A DNA stretch of 64,000 nucleotides from Pedobacter sp. Leaf194 (lineage in GTDB: Bacteria; Bacteroidota; Bacteroidia; Sphingobacteriales; Sphingobacteriaceae), in NCBI RefSeq assembly GCF_001423945.1, contig NZ_LMPU01000001.1:580373-644372 (forward strand), in the 5' to 3' direction. Below are positions 35,079 to 43,641 of the stretch, piece by piece (the stretch's first letter is position 1; the number at the start of each line of letters is the position of its first letter). The notes beneath the pieces were generated by a model. The model did not search any database and was not told the origin of the DNA. It worked only from the letters and a program-made list of their open reading frames with translations. Position numbers and translations under genes: made by a program.

Positions 35079-35573
35079 ATGGCGCTCAACGCATTTTTAA
35101 CAATTAAAGGTAAAAGGTCTGGCCTGATAAAAGGATCGGTGACCATCAAAGGCAGAGAAGATAAGATTTTGGTTATTGCAGCCAGCCATCAATTAAGTAC
35201 GCCAACAAGTTTGGCAAGCGCTGTGGCGGTTGGGCGGAAAATTCATTCCCCTTTTGTTATCACTAAGGAGCTCGATAGATCTTCTCCTCTTTTGTATAAT
35301 GCTTTGGCGACCAATGAAAACATAACAGAGTGGAAACTGGAGTTCTGGGGGCCATCTGCTGAAGTTGCCGGCGCTGGAAACGAAATACAGAAATACACGG
35401 TAATCCTTACAAATGCGAGAGTTAGCAACATTCGGTTTGTTATGCCTAACGTTAAAGACCCTGAACTTGCAAAATTTAACGAGTATGAAGAGGTGTCATT
35501 CTCCTATCAAAAAATAGAATGGATCTGGACAGAGGGGGGCATATCAGCCACGGATGATTGGATGATTACCTAA
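35079..35573 (+). CDS. Hcp-like protein (type VI secretion tube family), orphan
   Basis: A 164-residue protein from ATG 35079 (MALNAFLTIKG); a GTG at 35013 would add 22 residues of poor quality. The chain follows the Hcp (PF05638) pattern: a beta-strand start, KIHSPFVITKELDRSSPLLYNAL (residues ~65-87), KYTVILTNARVSNIRF, and EEVSFSYQKIEWIW near the end. Hcp proteins stack as rings in the T6SS tube and can carry effectors. No other T6SS gene lies in the window, so it may serve a distant cluster, or be a domesticated secreted protein. Confidence 0.82.
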   Translation: MALNAFLTIKGKRSGLIKGSVTIKGREDKILVIAASHQLSTPTSLASAVAVGRKIHSPFVITKELDRSSPLLYNALATNENITEWKLEFWGPSAEVAGAGNEIQKYTVILTNARVSNIRFVMPNVKDPELAKFNEYEEVSFSYQKIEWIWTEGGISATDDWMIT

Positions 35574-35576
35574 AAT

Positions 35577-35612
35577 ATGAAAGCATCAGGCATTTCTGAT
35601 TGATGCTTTCAT
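35577..35612. terminator. Bidirectional terminator between Hcp and metzincin genes
   Basis: ATGAAAGCATCA (35577-35588) and TGATGCTTTCAT (35601-35612) form a perfect 12-bp stem with a 12-nt loop, between convergent genes that stop at 35573 and 35624. Confidence 0.75.
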
Positions 35613-35623
35613 TAGTATTTTTG

Positions 35624-38134
35624 CTATTTCCAATCTTCGGTAAAATCCATGCTACCCATACCAATTGGCGCACCCGGCGGCATTACCTGTGCTGGTTCTG
35701 GCTGAAATTTGGCGGGCGACTCTTCAAACGCCCTAATTTGCGACAGGCCATATAGAATATTTGCCTTCCGCTTTGGCTCAGCAGCACTTAGTTTTCCGTT
35801 CATCCAGGATTTTAGTTCGGATATTTCCAGAAGCGCTTCGCCTCTAACACTTTCTGAAGCACGACTGTTGGCAGCGAGCTGGAGCAAATATTTAAGCGTA
35901 AGGTTATTTACCATAACTTGCAACTGGCCTTTATAGCCCGGTAAAAGCTCGGCTCTCCAGGTTTTTGATAGTAATTTTTCGACAACGGCAATTAAGCCAG
36001 GTTGTTCTGAATCGCGTGAATTATATTCGACTAAACGTGATGCCCGCTCCGGATTTAACAACGACGAAATGGTCTCATTCGCCGCAGCCTCTGCGGTAGC
36101 AATCGGGTCGAATGTTGGGCCCGTGTAGCCGCTAAAGGTTTCAGCAGATGCGGGATAGCCGGAAGGGCGGGGTGGAATTTTTTGTATAAGGCTTTCAGGT
36201 AGCGCTAAGGCCTCTGGGCTAACAGTTGCAAGCAATGCATCAAAAGCAGCCCATTGTTGCGCAGGGTCTACCATTTTTGTGGGTTTTTGTCCATCGTTTT
36301 TTACGGCATGCGTAAAGTATAAGCCGCCAATGTTTTTTGCTACAGCTTCAATTTCGTAGCGGTGCAATAAATAAATTGGCACTAGAACCTCTTGTAGTGT
36401 AGCCATCGGTGCGTCTTTAACAATAGCTTTCTCCGAAAAGTTATCTAAAACCTGTCTGCGAATTTTCATTAACCTGTTCAGTTCGGTAATGGTATTTTCG
36501 CCGTCTTCCCATTGGTTTGCATTTGGATGCGTGTAGCCACCGATATCGGGAATGTACTGAAACCCCTGTTTTAAGGTTTCGTTCATAATTTTATCCAGTT
36601 CGACATTTTCATCTGCCCCTTTCGGGAAATCGCTGTAACCCCAAATTATTGCCCTTTTATCCCAGCTCCCAATTTCCTTTGCATAAGCATCAGATAAATC
36701 AATGCTACCATCAGCTTTTTGTTTGATACGCGGAAACGGGTAATCCATTACCGAGGCCCGCTCTTTCGGGCTCGCTGCAAAATTGTGGTTTAAACCAAGT
36801 GTATGGCCGATTTCATGCGCTGATAATTGTCTGATCCGGGCAATTGCCATCTCTTCCATCGCTTTGCTTACGGGTTTACCATCTGCGTAAGGTTGCAATA
36901 AACCTTCGGCAATTAAATAATCCTGGCGGTGGCGGTCGGAACCCAAAGTTACCACACCTTTAATAATCTCACCTGTTCTTGGGTCGCTATAAGAAGAACC
37001 GTAGGAGAAGGCCCTCGGGCTTCCGGCCCTGGTAATCCAGTTTACAACATTGTAACGGATATCCATTGGGTCAGCACCTTCAGGTAATTCTTTTACCTGA
37101 AAAGCATTTTTATAACCAGCGGCTTCAAAAGCTTCATTCCAAAAGGCACCACCCTCAATTAATGCTTTCTTTATCGGCGCCGGCGCACCTCTATCAATAT
37201 AATAAACAATTGGCTTAACCGCCTCACTCATTTTAGCATTCGGGTCTTTTTTTTCCAGGCGATGTCTTCTGGTAAAGCGCTTAACAAGCGGTTCGGACAT
37301 TGGCGCAGAAAAATCAGTGTAACTGAAAAGCTGGTAACTGGAACGGGGATCAAATTTCCGTTGTTTGAAGTTGTTGTCAGGTAGTTCGACGAAAGATTGA
37401 TGCATTCTGACAGTTACCGCGTTTGCGTCGGGCGCTATGTTGCCTCTTCCGCTCGGTGCGCCACCCGTGAAAGTGAGCATGGCCTCAAACTCTGTATTTT
37501 TTGGGAAGTTTTTTGTATTAGGTAGATATACTGCCGAGCGTGTTTCGTCTACACGATACGTTCCGCCGCCACTTGCTGCGCCTCTTCCGCCTGCACCACC
37601 AGAAGAAGCAGGCGCACCAATGGTACCGCCAATATTCTGACTATCACGAATGATGAACGGCGTTAAATCAACTAAAACCTTCTCGCCTTCTATTGCAACA
37701 GGCGCAAAGCCCCAAATAACTGATTTCGCAAACGATCCTTCAACAGTTTTTACTTCATCAGGATTGCCATTCCCTGCACGGTAAGCCAGATTAGGTTCAA
37801 GCAAAAAAACTTTAGGACCAACCCTTATGAAACGGGCAACATCTGTAGATGCCCCACCACGCTCCGCATTTCTTCCGGCTCCATCCGTTAACGAACTGAA
37901 GTACAAGAAATCTTTATCAAAGGCAGAAATTTCCAGAAACACTTTTCCAGATTTTTCATCGTAATAGAAATTAAAATACCCTTCCTGTTTTTTGAAATCT
38001 TTGGTAAAGGCAGAAATGCTTGTTGCGGGCGCTACTGTTTGCGTTCTTGCACCTGCAGGGGCAATTTGTGCGTACGTAGTTTCGCAAACAAATAGTGGTG
38101 CAAGCATCGCTAATGCGTAAAGTTTTTTAATCAT
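35624..38134 (-). CDS. Zinc-dependent metalloprotease, metzincin type (DUF5117/DUF5118-like)
   Basis: An 836-residue secreted protein. Residues 1-23 are a signal peptide. The zinc motif HEIGHTLGLNH (HExxHxxGxxH) is near residue 440, and the Met-turn is probably SVMDYPF about 20 residues later. The N-terminal ~200 residues have FYFDEKSGKVFLEI-like beta-rich DUF5118/DUF5117 segments, and a helical region closes the protein. This large family is abundant in Bacteroidota and its substrates are mostly unknown. It stands alone. Confidence 0.88.
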   Translation of the reverse strand: MIKKLYALAMLAPLFVCETTYAQIAPAGARTQTVAPATSISAFTKDFKKQEGYFNFYYDEKSGKVFLEISAFDKDFLYFSSLTDGAGRNAERGGASTDVARFIRVGPKVFLLEPNLAYRAGNGNPDEVKTVEGSFAKSVIWGFAPVAIEGEKVLVDLTPFIIRDSQNIGGTIGAPASSGGAGGRGAASGGGTYRVDETRSAVYLPNTKNFPKNTEFEAMLTFTGGAPSGRGNIAPDANAVTVRMHQSFVELPDNNFKQRKFDPRSSYQLFSYTDFSAPMSEPLVKRFTRRHRLEKKDPNAKMSEAVKPIVYYIDRGAPAPIKKALIEGGAFWNEAFEAAGYKNAFQVKELPEGADPMDIRYNVVNWITRAGSPRAFSYGSSYSDPRTGEIIKGVVTLGSDRHRQDYLIAEGLLQPYADGKPVSKAMEEMAIARIRQLSAHEIGHTLGLNHNFAASPKERASVMDYPFPRIKQKADGSIDLSDAYAKEIGSWDKRAIIWGYSDFPKGADENVELDKIMNETLKQGFQYIPDIGGYTHPNANQWEDGENTITELNRLMKIRRQVLDNFSEKAIVKDAPMATLQEVLVPIYLLHRYEIEAVAKNIGGLYFTHAVKNDGQKPTKMVDPAQQWAAFDALLATVSPEALALPESLIQKIPPRPSGYPASAETFSGYTGPTFDPIATAEAAANETISSLLNPERASRLVEYNSRDSEQPGLIAVVEKLLSKTWRAELLPGYKGQLQVMVNNLTLKYLLQLAANSRASESVRGEALLEISELKSWMNGKLSAAEPKRKANILYGLSQIRAFEESPAKFQPEPAQVMPPGAPIGMGSMDFTEDWK

Positions 38135-38348
38135 ATGGGAATAGATTTGGTTTAAGGATGCAAACCAAAACCTGGGTAAAATTTTGTTTTGCCAAACAAA
38201 TATAATTTAAACCATCATTAACAACTTGTTAGTCGCGTAACTTTTTGATGGTGAAGATTCTAAATTGTGCACAACGGCTTGGAAAAAAATATGTATGTTC
38301 GAAGTAGCGTTTTTAAATCTTCTAACGTTACAGTCAAAAAAATAAGTT

Positions 38349-38921
38349 ATGCGCTATCTTCCTCTTGTACTTTTAGTGTTGCTATCCATCGGGTGCAAAA
38401 AGAATTCTGAAAACGGTAAGGTCGTCGAATTATTTGTTGACCATTATGCTACCGCAGATGCACAAATGATTTTTAATTTGCCGGCAAAAACGCCTGTTGA
38501 TACTTATCTGGAGGGATTTGACGAACGCGAACTGGGCTATACTTACAAGGTGAGCGCCGAAATTTACATACCCGATGTTGCACCAATGGATGGCCCAAGC
38601 AGGTGGTATAAGTTTGTGAAAGTGCTTAATAAGGAAATTTATTCAGGGAACGAACCATTTAATATTTCATTGAAGAGCAACAGGCTTTTCTCAACAGGTT
38701 TGGCATTACGCCTTGATAAGCAAACATTTTTTTATGGAAGCTACGTACTAAGGGCTGATAACGATTTAGTGAAGAAACAGTTAGAAGAGGTATTGGCATT
38801 AGCGCCCAAATTTCAATCAGACCCTCAATACGCCGCAAAAGTTTTAATAGATGCTACCGTAGTTCATGATCCAAATAACAGGAGCAATGGTTATTTAGTC
38901 AAAGCTGTTAAAATTCAGTAA
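38349..38921 (+). CDS. Hypothetical lipoprotein
   Basis: A 190-residue protein with a short signal and lipobox SIGCKKN (Cys at residue 16). The body has mixed alpha/beta character with no recognised domain. Features include LFVDHYATADAQMIFNLP near residue 30 and a late KVLIDATVVHDPNNRSNGY. A -7-like TATGTTCG lies about 47 nt upstream. Convergent with the alpha/beta hydrolase gene; the gap holds the palindrome GATAACGTTATC (38965-38976) of unknown role. Confidence 0.7.
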   Translation: MRYLPLVLLVLLSIGCKKNSENGKVVELFVDHYATADAQMIFNLPAKTPVDTYLEGFDERELGYTYKVSAEIYIPDVAPMDGPSRWYKFVKVLNKEIYSGNEPFNISLKSNRLFSTGLALRLDKQTFFYGSYVLRADNDLVKKQLEEVLALAPKFQSDPQYAAKVLIDATVVHDPNNRSNGYLVKAVKIQ

Positions 38922-38995
38922 TTCGGCTAATGCTTTTAGGAAGCCCAGATATCTTATTTTTTCCGATAACGTTATCATATTAACTTGCCTGCCGG

Positions 38996-39880
38996 TTAAT
39001 GTTGCTCATTTAGAAATTCTTTTATCAGGAGTGAGGTCGCTTCTGGTATTTTGCTTCCTTCAATGTTCACACAAACTTCGCCAATACACGAGCCATGAAC
39101 TCCTGGTAAAACTGCAAGCTGCGACCCTGAAACCATACGCGACATTTTTACCGTGTGTTCGATGGTGATTACATCATTATCAGCAACAATAAATAATGCT
39201 TTAGCTTTAACAAATTTTATTGCTTCGTCATCATAATCTTTGAAGTTAATCATCCGGTTTTTGTCTTTTTCAAACATTGTCTGCAATCCTTTTTGGCTCG
39301 GATTTACGTCTAAAAATCCTTTTTTTAAGGGTGCTGGCATGTTGTCCAAACTGGCATTTTTCATGCCGTCGAAGAAACCACTTATTAATCCATCGCGTTT
39401 GTAGCTGGCTGAGATCGCAACAATTTTATTTACCACTTCGGGGTGCCTGATTGCGATTTGTAATGTGGTGGTACCACCATTGCTGAAACCTAAAATATTT
39501 ACTTTTTCCAGTTTTAAAAATTTAATTAAAGCGGCCACATCATCTGCGTCCTGCTCAAAGGTTTCCGGCTTATTACGGTCAGTGGTGCGGCCATGTGCCT
39601 GCAACTCTACAGCTATAATTTTTCCATAGTCGTGAAGCAAAGGCAATAAGTTTCCAAAAGAGGTTTCGATTGTCGAGCCGCCGCCATGAATTAATATCAG
39701 AGGGATATTGCCTTCCCCGTAAACCTCATAGTACATTTTTATTCCGTTTACAGGGGCATAACCTGCACTCATCGATTGTTTCATCTCGGCAGTGTTCTGC
39801 GCACTTAAAGGCGTAGACCATAAAAATAAGAGTGATTCTACTAGCATAAAAATAATTATTTTGTAGGTTAACCTGTTCAT
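38996..39880 (-). CDS. Alpha/beta hydrolase, secreted
   Basis: A 294-residue protein with a signal segment (about residues 8-28, ending in PLSAQ). The oxyanion region is LIHGGGST, the nucleophile elbow GFSNGG (Ser near 130), the likely acid Asp in VADNDVIT, and the catalytic His in GVHGS. The cap region is short. Lipase, esterase or peptidase function cannot be separated. It is followed upstream on the same strand by the DUF1569 gene, whose stop is 15 nt away, so they probably form an operon. Confidence 0.87.
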   Translation of the reverse strand: MNRLTYKIIIFMLVESLLFLWSTPLSAQNTAEMKQSMSAGYAPVNGIKMYYEVYGEGNIPLILIHGGGSTIETSFGNLLPLLHDYGKIIAVELQAHGRTTDRNKPETFEQDADDVAALIKFLKLEKVNILGFSNGGTTTLQIAIRHPEVVNKIVAISASYKRDGLISGFFDGMKNASLDNMPAPLKKGFLDVNPSQKGLQTMFEKDKNRMINFKDYDDEAIKFVKAKALFIVADNDVITIEHTVKMSRMVSGSQLAVLPGVHGSCIGEVCVNIEGSKIPEATSLLIKEFLNEQH

Positions 39881-39895
39881 GGATAAGGTTTTATT

Positions 39896-40339
39896 TTAGT
39901 TGTTAAACTGACGAAGGTGATGATCAGCATGTTTATATACAAAGTATCCTATTTGTTCTTTAGTCATTTTACCAAAAAACCAGTGATTGAGGTTATCGTC
40001 CGGCAGAAATTCATATTCTTTAATCAACGAAATCCAGTTCTGTTTCTCGGTATCTGCAACGCCTTCAGTTTCTCGAATTACAAAGTGAGCGCTAGTCGGT
40101 GCGTTTTTCTCCATTGGACCATCTTTAAGCATCTTTTTTAACATCATTTTGCCAAGGAGCAAACCTAAAAATGTTCTTTTATACCGTGTTTTTCCTAAAT
40201 ACATTTCTTCCGCAAGAACACAATGTTTAAGCATTTGGTAAACGTTCATTTTCCCCCAGAGTGGTTCGTTGTTTTCATTTAAGCTTGAAATTCTGTTTAA
40301 TATTTCTGCTCTATTTTCTTTGTTTAGTATGGTTTTCAT
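39896..40339 (-). CDS. DUF1569/DinB-like helical bundle protein
   Basis: A 147-residue protein starting at ATG 40339 (MKTILNKENR). A longer frame reaches 40459 but contains a -7 box (TAGCTTTG, 40357-40364), so the shorter start is preferred. The metal-binding pattern of DinB-like four-helix bundles is visible in MLKHCVLAEEM and KHADHHLRQF. The reaction is unknown; relatives include bacillithiol S-transferases. Probably co-transcribed with the alpha/beta hydrolase downstream. Confidence 0.8.
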   Translation of the reverse strand: MKTILNKENRAEILNRISSLNENNEPLWGKMNVYQMLKHCVLAEEMYLGKTRYKRTFLGLLLGKMMLKKMLKDGPMEKNAPTSAHFVIRETEGVADTEKQNWISLIKEYEFLPDDNLNHWFFGKMTKEQIGYFVYKHADHHLRQFNN

Positions 40340-40486
40340 ATATTCTAGACTAGAAACAAAGCTAATTGATAAACCTAAGTTACGATCGGTTAGCTTAAGA
40401 CAAACTAAGGGATAGAATGAGACAATTAAAAATGACAATTTTTGTAACAACATTTTCATTTTTAGTATCTTAGTTTAAAAATTGTT

Positions 40487-40633
40487 ATGATCGAATTAGT
40501 TTTAGAATTTTTTTTCGGAGTAACCTCTGTGGCGGGGGCAAAGAAGAATAAAGCCTTGACAAAACCTTATTTTGTCGCAATTTTGTCGCTATGGCTAATT
40601 TTTATTCTTTCCATAACGCTAATATTTGGGTAG
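40487..40633 (+). CDS. 48-residue membrane microprotein
   Basis: ATG 40487 to TAG 40631-40633 encodes 48 residues beginning MIELVLEFFFG and ending LIFILSITLIFG. The central part is basic (AKKNKALTKPY) between two hydrophobic stretches, so it may cross the membrane twice. It lies 18 nt before the DinB gene on the same strand, and a TTTG-N21-TATCTTAG promoter-like pair lies just upstream. It is supported by spacing and composition, not homology. Confidence 0.5.
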   Translation: MIELVLEFFFGVTSVAGAKKNKALTKPYFVAILSLWLIFILSITLIFG

Positions 40634-40651
40634 CAAAAATTTAGAATTAAA

Positions 40652-41167
40652 ATGGCTCAGAAATTAGAAGTTTGGCAGCGTGGTCCATTGCCCGATATAT
40701 TACCGGTTTTACAGCCAATTGCCCATGCATTATTGCAGGCAAGAGAAGAGGTTAATGAATATATGTTTGCTTTTCCTGTTGAATTGCTTTGGCATCGTCC
40801 TGCCGGTATGGCTTCTACCGGTTTTCATTTGCAGCATTTAAGTGGAGTTTTAGACCGGGTTTTTACTTATGCAAGGAATGAAAAACTTTCCGAATTTCAA
40901 TTTGAGCAGCTTGCAGAAGAAGGTAATGATTCGGCAATCGGCTATACGGTTTCAGATTTAGTTGGAAGGTTTAACAAACAGGTTGATGTGGCATTAGCGC
41001 AAATTAAGGTTACCGATGAATCCACCTTCGGCGATTTCAGGGGCATTGGCCGTGCAGGTTTGCCATCTACAGTTATAGGTTTACTGGTGCATGGGGCGGA
41101 ACACACAATGCGTCATGTGGGTCAGTTAATGGTAACTGTCGCTGTTGTAAAAAATGGTGGCATTTAG
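40652..41167 (+). CDS. DinB-family protein
   Basis: A 171-residue four-helix bundle. The three metal-binding His positions of the DinB/YfiT superfamily appear in FHLQHLSGVLDRV and HGAEHTMRHVGQL. An N-terminal PLPDILPVLQPIAHALLQA helix completes the pattern. Members include thiol-dependent transferases and DNA-damage induced proteins; the substrate here is unknown. It probably shares a transcript with the microprotein upstream and ends in a hairpin (41169-41199). Confidence 0.85.
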   Translation: MAQKLEVWQRGPLPDILPVLQPIAHALLQAREEVNEYMFAFPVELLWHRPAGMASTGFHLQHLSGVLDRVFTYARNEKLSEFQFEQLAEEGNDSAIGYTVSDLVGRFNKQVDVALAQIKVTDESTFGDFRGIGRAGLPSTVIGLLVHGAEHTMRHVGQLMVTVAVVKNGGI

Positions 41168-41168
41168 C

Positions 41169-41199
41169 AAAAAGCATCAACCAAAAGATTAATGCTTTT
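41169..41199. terminator. Hairpin after the DinB gene
   Basis: AAAAAGCAT (41169-41177) pairs with ATGCTTTT (41192-41199) around a 14-nt loop. The same core (AAAAAGCATCAACC ... TTAATGCTTTT) recurs at 42047-42080 behind the tRNA genes. Confidence 0.55.
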
Positions 41200-41271
41200 C
41201 GCTGCAACAAGTAGGGGCGACGCTTATGAAAAGTGTTCCAAGACCTTTGCAAATACCAGTTAATAAAGAGC

Positions 41272-41775
41272 TTAACAGCCATTATTTTTATTAAAGTCGC
41301 GTTTAAAAATCACTTTTTTATTTTGCTCAATATAGTCGCCCGATACGATTAGGTATGGATGATTGGGCGAAAAGCCGGCACTGTGGCTGCGTACAATTAT
41401 TTTGTCGTCAACTTTCAAACTACTAAATTGCCGAAACTCTTTCAGGGTAAATTGCATCATATATGTTGCGCCATCAATCTCAACAATGAGCCATTTTGGT
41501 GAAGATGATTTGGCACCCTGACGCGAAAAAGTAACAGACTTTACCACGGCCTCCATGTTTTCAAAATTTTTTAAATAGTGCTTTATTCTATCGTTGCTGG
41601 CGTGTACTTTCTTGCCTTCGGGCGATGCGTCCCATTTTTTATATTTTATACCGTCTGGCGATGCTTCCCATCTTTTGCGTTCATTCAAGCTGGCGTTGTT
41701 AGAACTATCAGATAAAGGCCTGTCTACTCCCTTAATTTCACGATTGGCAAACACAAGTCCGCTTATTATCACCAT
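41272..41775 (-). CDS. Hypothetical exported protein, signal peptide interrupted by amber codon
   Basis: A 167-residue frame starting at an internal Met (41775). Upstream in the same frame, an ATG at 41817 begins MKIQKTVI, then TAG (41791-41793), then ALIVSMVIISGLVFA; together these would be a perfect signal peptide with one nonsense codon at position 9. The mature part has an imperfect repeat (WEASPDGIKYKK, WDASPEGKKVHA) and a globular C-terminus with PKWLIVEIDGATYMM. No domain was recognised. The gene may be a recent pseudogene, or restart at the internal Met with a shortened signal. Confidence 0.55.
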   Translation of the reverse strand: MVIISGLVFANREIKGVDRPLSDSSNNASLNERKRWEASPDGIKYKKWDASPEGKKVHASNDRIKHYLKNFENMEAVVKSVTFSRQGAKSSSPKWLIVEIDGATYMMQFTLKEFRQFSSLKVDDKIIVRSHSAGFSPNHPYLIVSGDYIEQNKKVIFKRDFNKNNGC

Positions 41776-42046
41776 TGATACAATCAGCGCCTAGATTACA
41801 GTTTTTTGAATTTTCATATCCTTCAGTATTTATAGAACAAATCTACGTTGATAGCTTTTCTGCAATACATTTTGGATTGTAAATAAAGATGTAAACTTTG
41901 TAAATATTTTATAAAACGGTAACAGAAGCCGAATTCGAAGGCATCTAGCAAGGGAAATCGATTCGGTTTAAAATTATAGTCACCTAAATTTATGGCAACT
42001 TGCAACCAGGAAAAATGGAGGAAAATCTTTAGAAATGATTATATAT

Positions 42047-42080
42047 AAAAAAAGCATCAACCCCAAGGTTAATGCTTTTT
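42047..42080 (-). terminator. Terminator of tRNA unit 1
   Basis: AAAAAGCATCAACC and GGTTAATGCTTTTT form a 14-bp stem with one mismatch and a 4-nt loop; on the minus strand it is followed by a T-rich run. It ends 3 nt beyond the mature tRNA-Glu 3' end. Confidence 0.8.
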
Positions 42081-42082
42081 CG

Positions 42083-42154
42083 TAGCCCGTAGGGGAATCG
42101 AACCCCTGTTTCCAGAATGAAAATCTGGCGTCCTCACCCCTAGACGAACGGGCC
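42083..42154 (-). tRNA. tRNA-Glu (anticodon TTC), copy 1
   Basis: A 72-nt cloverleaf. The acceptor GGCCCGT pairs with ACGGGCT, the anticodon loop is TTTTCAT (anticodon TTC) closed by CCAGA/TCTGG, and the T arm is GGGGTTCGATTCCCC. CCA is not encoded: the genome reads CGA after the discriminator A. Identical to the copy at 42370. Confidence 0.97.
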
Positions 42155-42220
42155 ATTTGATTTACGATTTTAGAAGTACGATTTAAAAAAAAATCTAAAA
42201 TCTAAAATCGTCACTCAATT

Positions 42221-42296
<76 letters not shown>

Positions 42297-42339
42297 TTCT
42301 ATTGTATTTTTAAGGATATACCAACCTTTTTTGATAAAA

Positions 42340-42367
42340 AAACCGCTAAACTTTTGTCAAGCGGTTT
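42340..42367 (-). terminator. Terminator of tRNA unit 2
   Basis: AAACCGCT (42340-42347) and AGCGGTTT (42360-42367) form an 8-bp stem with a 12-nt loop, and the minus strand continues with seven T. It separates the two tRNA pairs. Confidence 0.75.
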
Positions 42368-42369
42368 CG

Positions 42370-42441
42370 TAGCCCGTAGGGGAATCGAACCCCTGTTTCC
42401 AGAATGAAAATCTGGCGTCCTCACCCCTAGACGAACGGGCC
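42370..42441 (-). tRNA. tRNA-Glu (anticodon TTC), copy 2
   Basis: Identical in sequence to copy 1, same strand, 287 nt away. CCA not encoded. Part of a tandem duplication of the Glu-fMet pair. Confidence 0.97.
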
Positions 42442-42518
42442 ATTTGATTTACGATTTGAAATTTTAGAATTATGATTTAAAAAATCTCAAATCGTCAATC
42501 TAAAATCGTCACTCAATT

Positions 42519-42594
<76 letters not shown>

Positions 42595-42655
42595 CTTTAT
42601 ACAACTCGTTTTTTCAATTCAATTAAATCCTTAACTCTGTTTCCGAATTGGAATG

Positions 42656-42687
42656 CAAAGATATAATTCGTTTCTTTGTACTGCAAA
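42656..42687 (-). promoter_or_regulatory. tRNA array promoter
   Basis: On the minus strand TTTG (42684-42687) and TATCTTTG (42656-42663) are 20 nt apart, an exact match to the Bacteroidota -33/-7 consensus. It is divergent from, and close to, the era start at 42709. Confidence 0.8.
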
Positions 42688-42708
42688 TTTTTTTTAAAAA
42701 ATATTTTA

Positions 42709-43605
42709 ATGGCGCATAAAGCAGGTTTTGTAAGTATAATAGGTAAACCAAATGTAGGTAAATCAACCCTCATGAATGTGCTTGTAGGCGAGCGACTTAG
42801 CATTATTACACCTAAAGCTCAAACCACAAGACACCGTATTTTAGGTATCGTAAATGAAGCAGAATATCAGATAGTTTTCTCAGATACTCCAGGAATTATC
42901 AAGCCAAAATACAGTTTACAAGAGAGTATGATGAGTTTTGTGAACGGATCTTTGACCGATGCAGACGTACTTTTATTTGTAACCGACATTAATGAAGCTT
43001 ACGATGAAGAAGATGTTTTGGAGAAAATTCTTAATAGAAACATCCCAACTATTGTTCTGATAAACAAGATAGACAAAGCCCTGCAAGAGCAGGTTGATGA
43101 GAAGATAGCCTTTTGGCAGGAAAAATTAAATCCGGTTGCTATTTATGCAATTTCGGCGCTACACAACCATAATGTTGATGGTTTGCTGGACAGGGTTTTG
43201 GAAATGCTGCCCGAACACCCACCGTACTACGATAAAGAAGATTTGACGGATCGCTCAGAGCGATTCTTCGTTTCAGAGATTATTCGCGAGAAAATTTTTC
43301 TTAACTATCAAAAAGAAATTCCTTACAGTACCGAAGTTATCGTTAAGAGTTTCAAAGAAGAAGAAATGAAAAATGGTAAAGGGGCTATGGTTCGCATTAC
43401 CGCAGAAATTGTTGTAGAAAGAGATTCGCAAAAAAATATTTTAATTGGTACTGGCGGCAGCATGCTTAAAAAAGTTGGTACAGAAGCACGTATCGAAATC
43501 GAGAAGTTTTTAGATACAAAAGTGTTTCTCGAAATGTTTGTAAAAGTAATTCCCGATTGGAGAAGTAAAAAGAACTACCTAAAAAGTTTTGGTTACGATA
43601 ATTAA
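42709..43605 (+). CDS. era: GTPase Era
   Basis: A 298-residue GTPase. ATG 42709 (MAHKAGFVSI) gives the usual Era length, so the extra 11 residues of the longer frame are rejected. G1 is GKPNVGKST, G3 DTPG, G4 NKID. The C-terminal KH domain includes VERDSQKNILIGTGGSMLKK and LEMFVKVIPDWR. Era binds the 3' end of 16S rRNA and helps mature the 30S subunit at the membrane. It is followed by the der gene in the same direction, which is a common pair. Confidence 0.97.
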   Translation: MAHKAGFVSIIGKPNVGKSTLMNVLVGERLSIITPKAQTTRHRILGIVNEAEYQIVFSDTPGIIKPKYSLQESMMSFVNGSLTDADVLLFVTDINEAYDEEDVLEKILNRNIPTIVLINKIDKALQEQVDEKIAFWQEKLNPVAIYAISALHNHNVDGLLDRVLEMLPEHPPYYDKEDLTDRSERFFVSEIIREKIFLNYQKEIPYSTEVIVKSFKEEEMKNGKGAMVRITAEIVVERDSQKNILIGTGGSMLKKVGTEARIEIEKFLDTKVFLEMFVKVIPDWRSKKNYLKSFGYDN

Positions 43606-43616
43606 CCGTACCTTTG
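43588..43616 (+). promoter_or_regulatory. Predicted der promoter
   Basis: TTTG (43588-43591) lies inside the end of era and TACCTTTG (43609-43616) just past its stop, 17 nt apart. The -7 box is exact; the spacing is a little short. It would give der its own transcript with a ~115-nt leader. Confidence 0.55.
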
Positions 43617-43641
43617 CAGCCCGAAATAAATCGGTTAGTAG

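Noticed and set aside
38965-38976. GATAACGTTATC palindrome as a regulator site
   Set aside because: It lies between convergent genes with no promoter nearby, so it is noted only in passing.
40340-40459. Long N-terminal extension of the DUF1569 protein that resembles a signal peptide
   Set aside because: A perfect -7 box (TAGCTTTG, 40357-40364) lies inside it and the domain starts at 40339.
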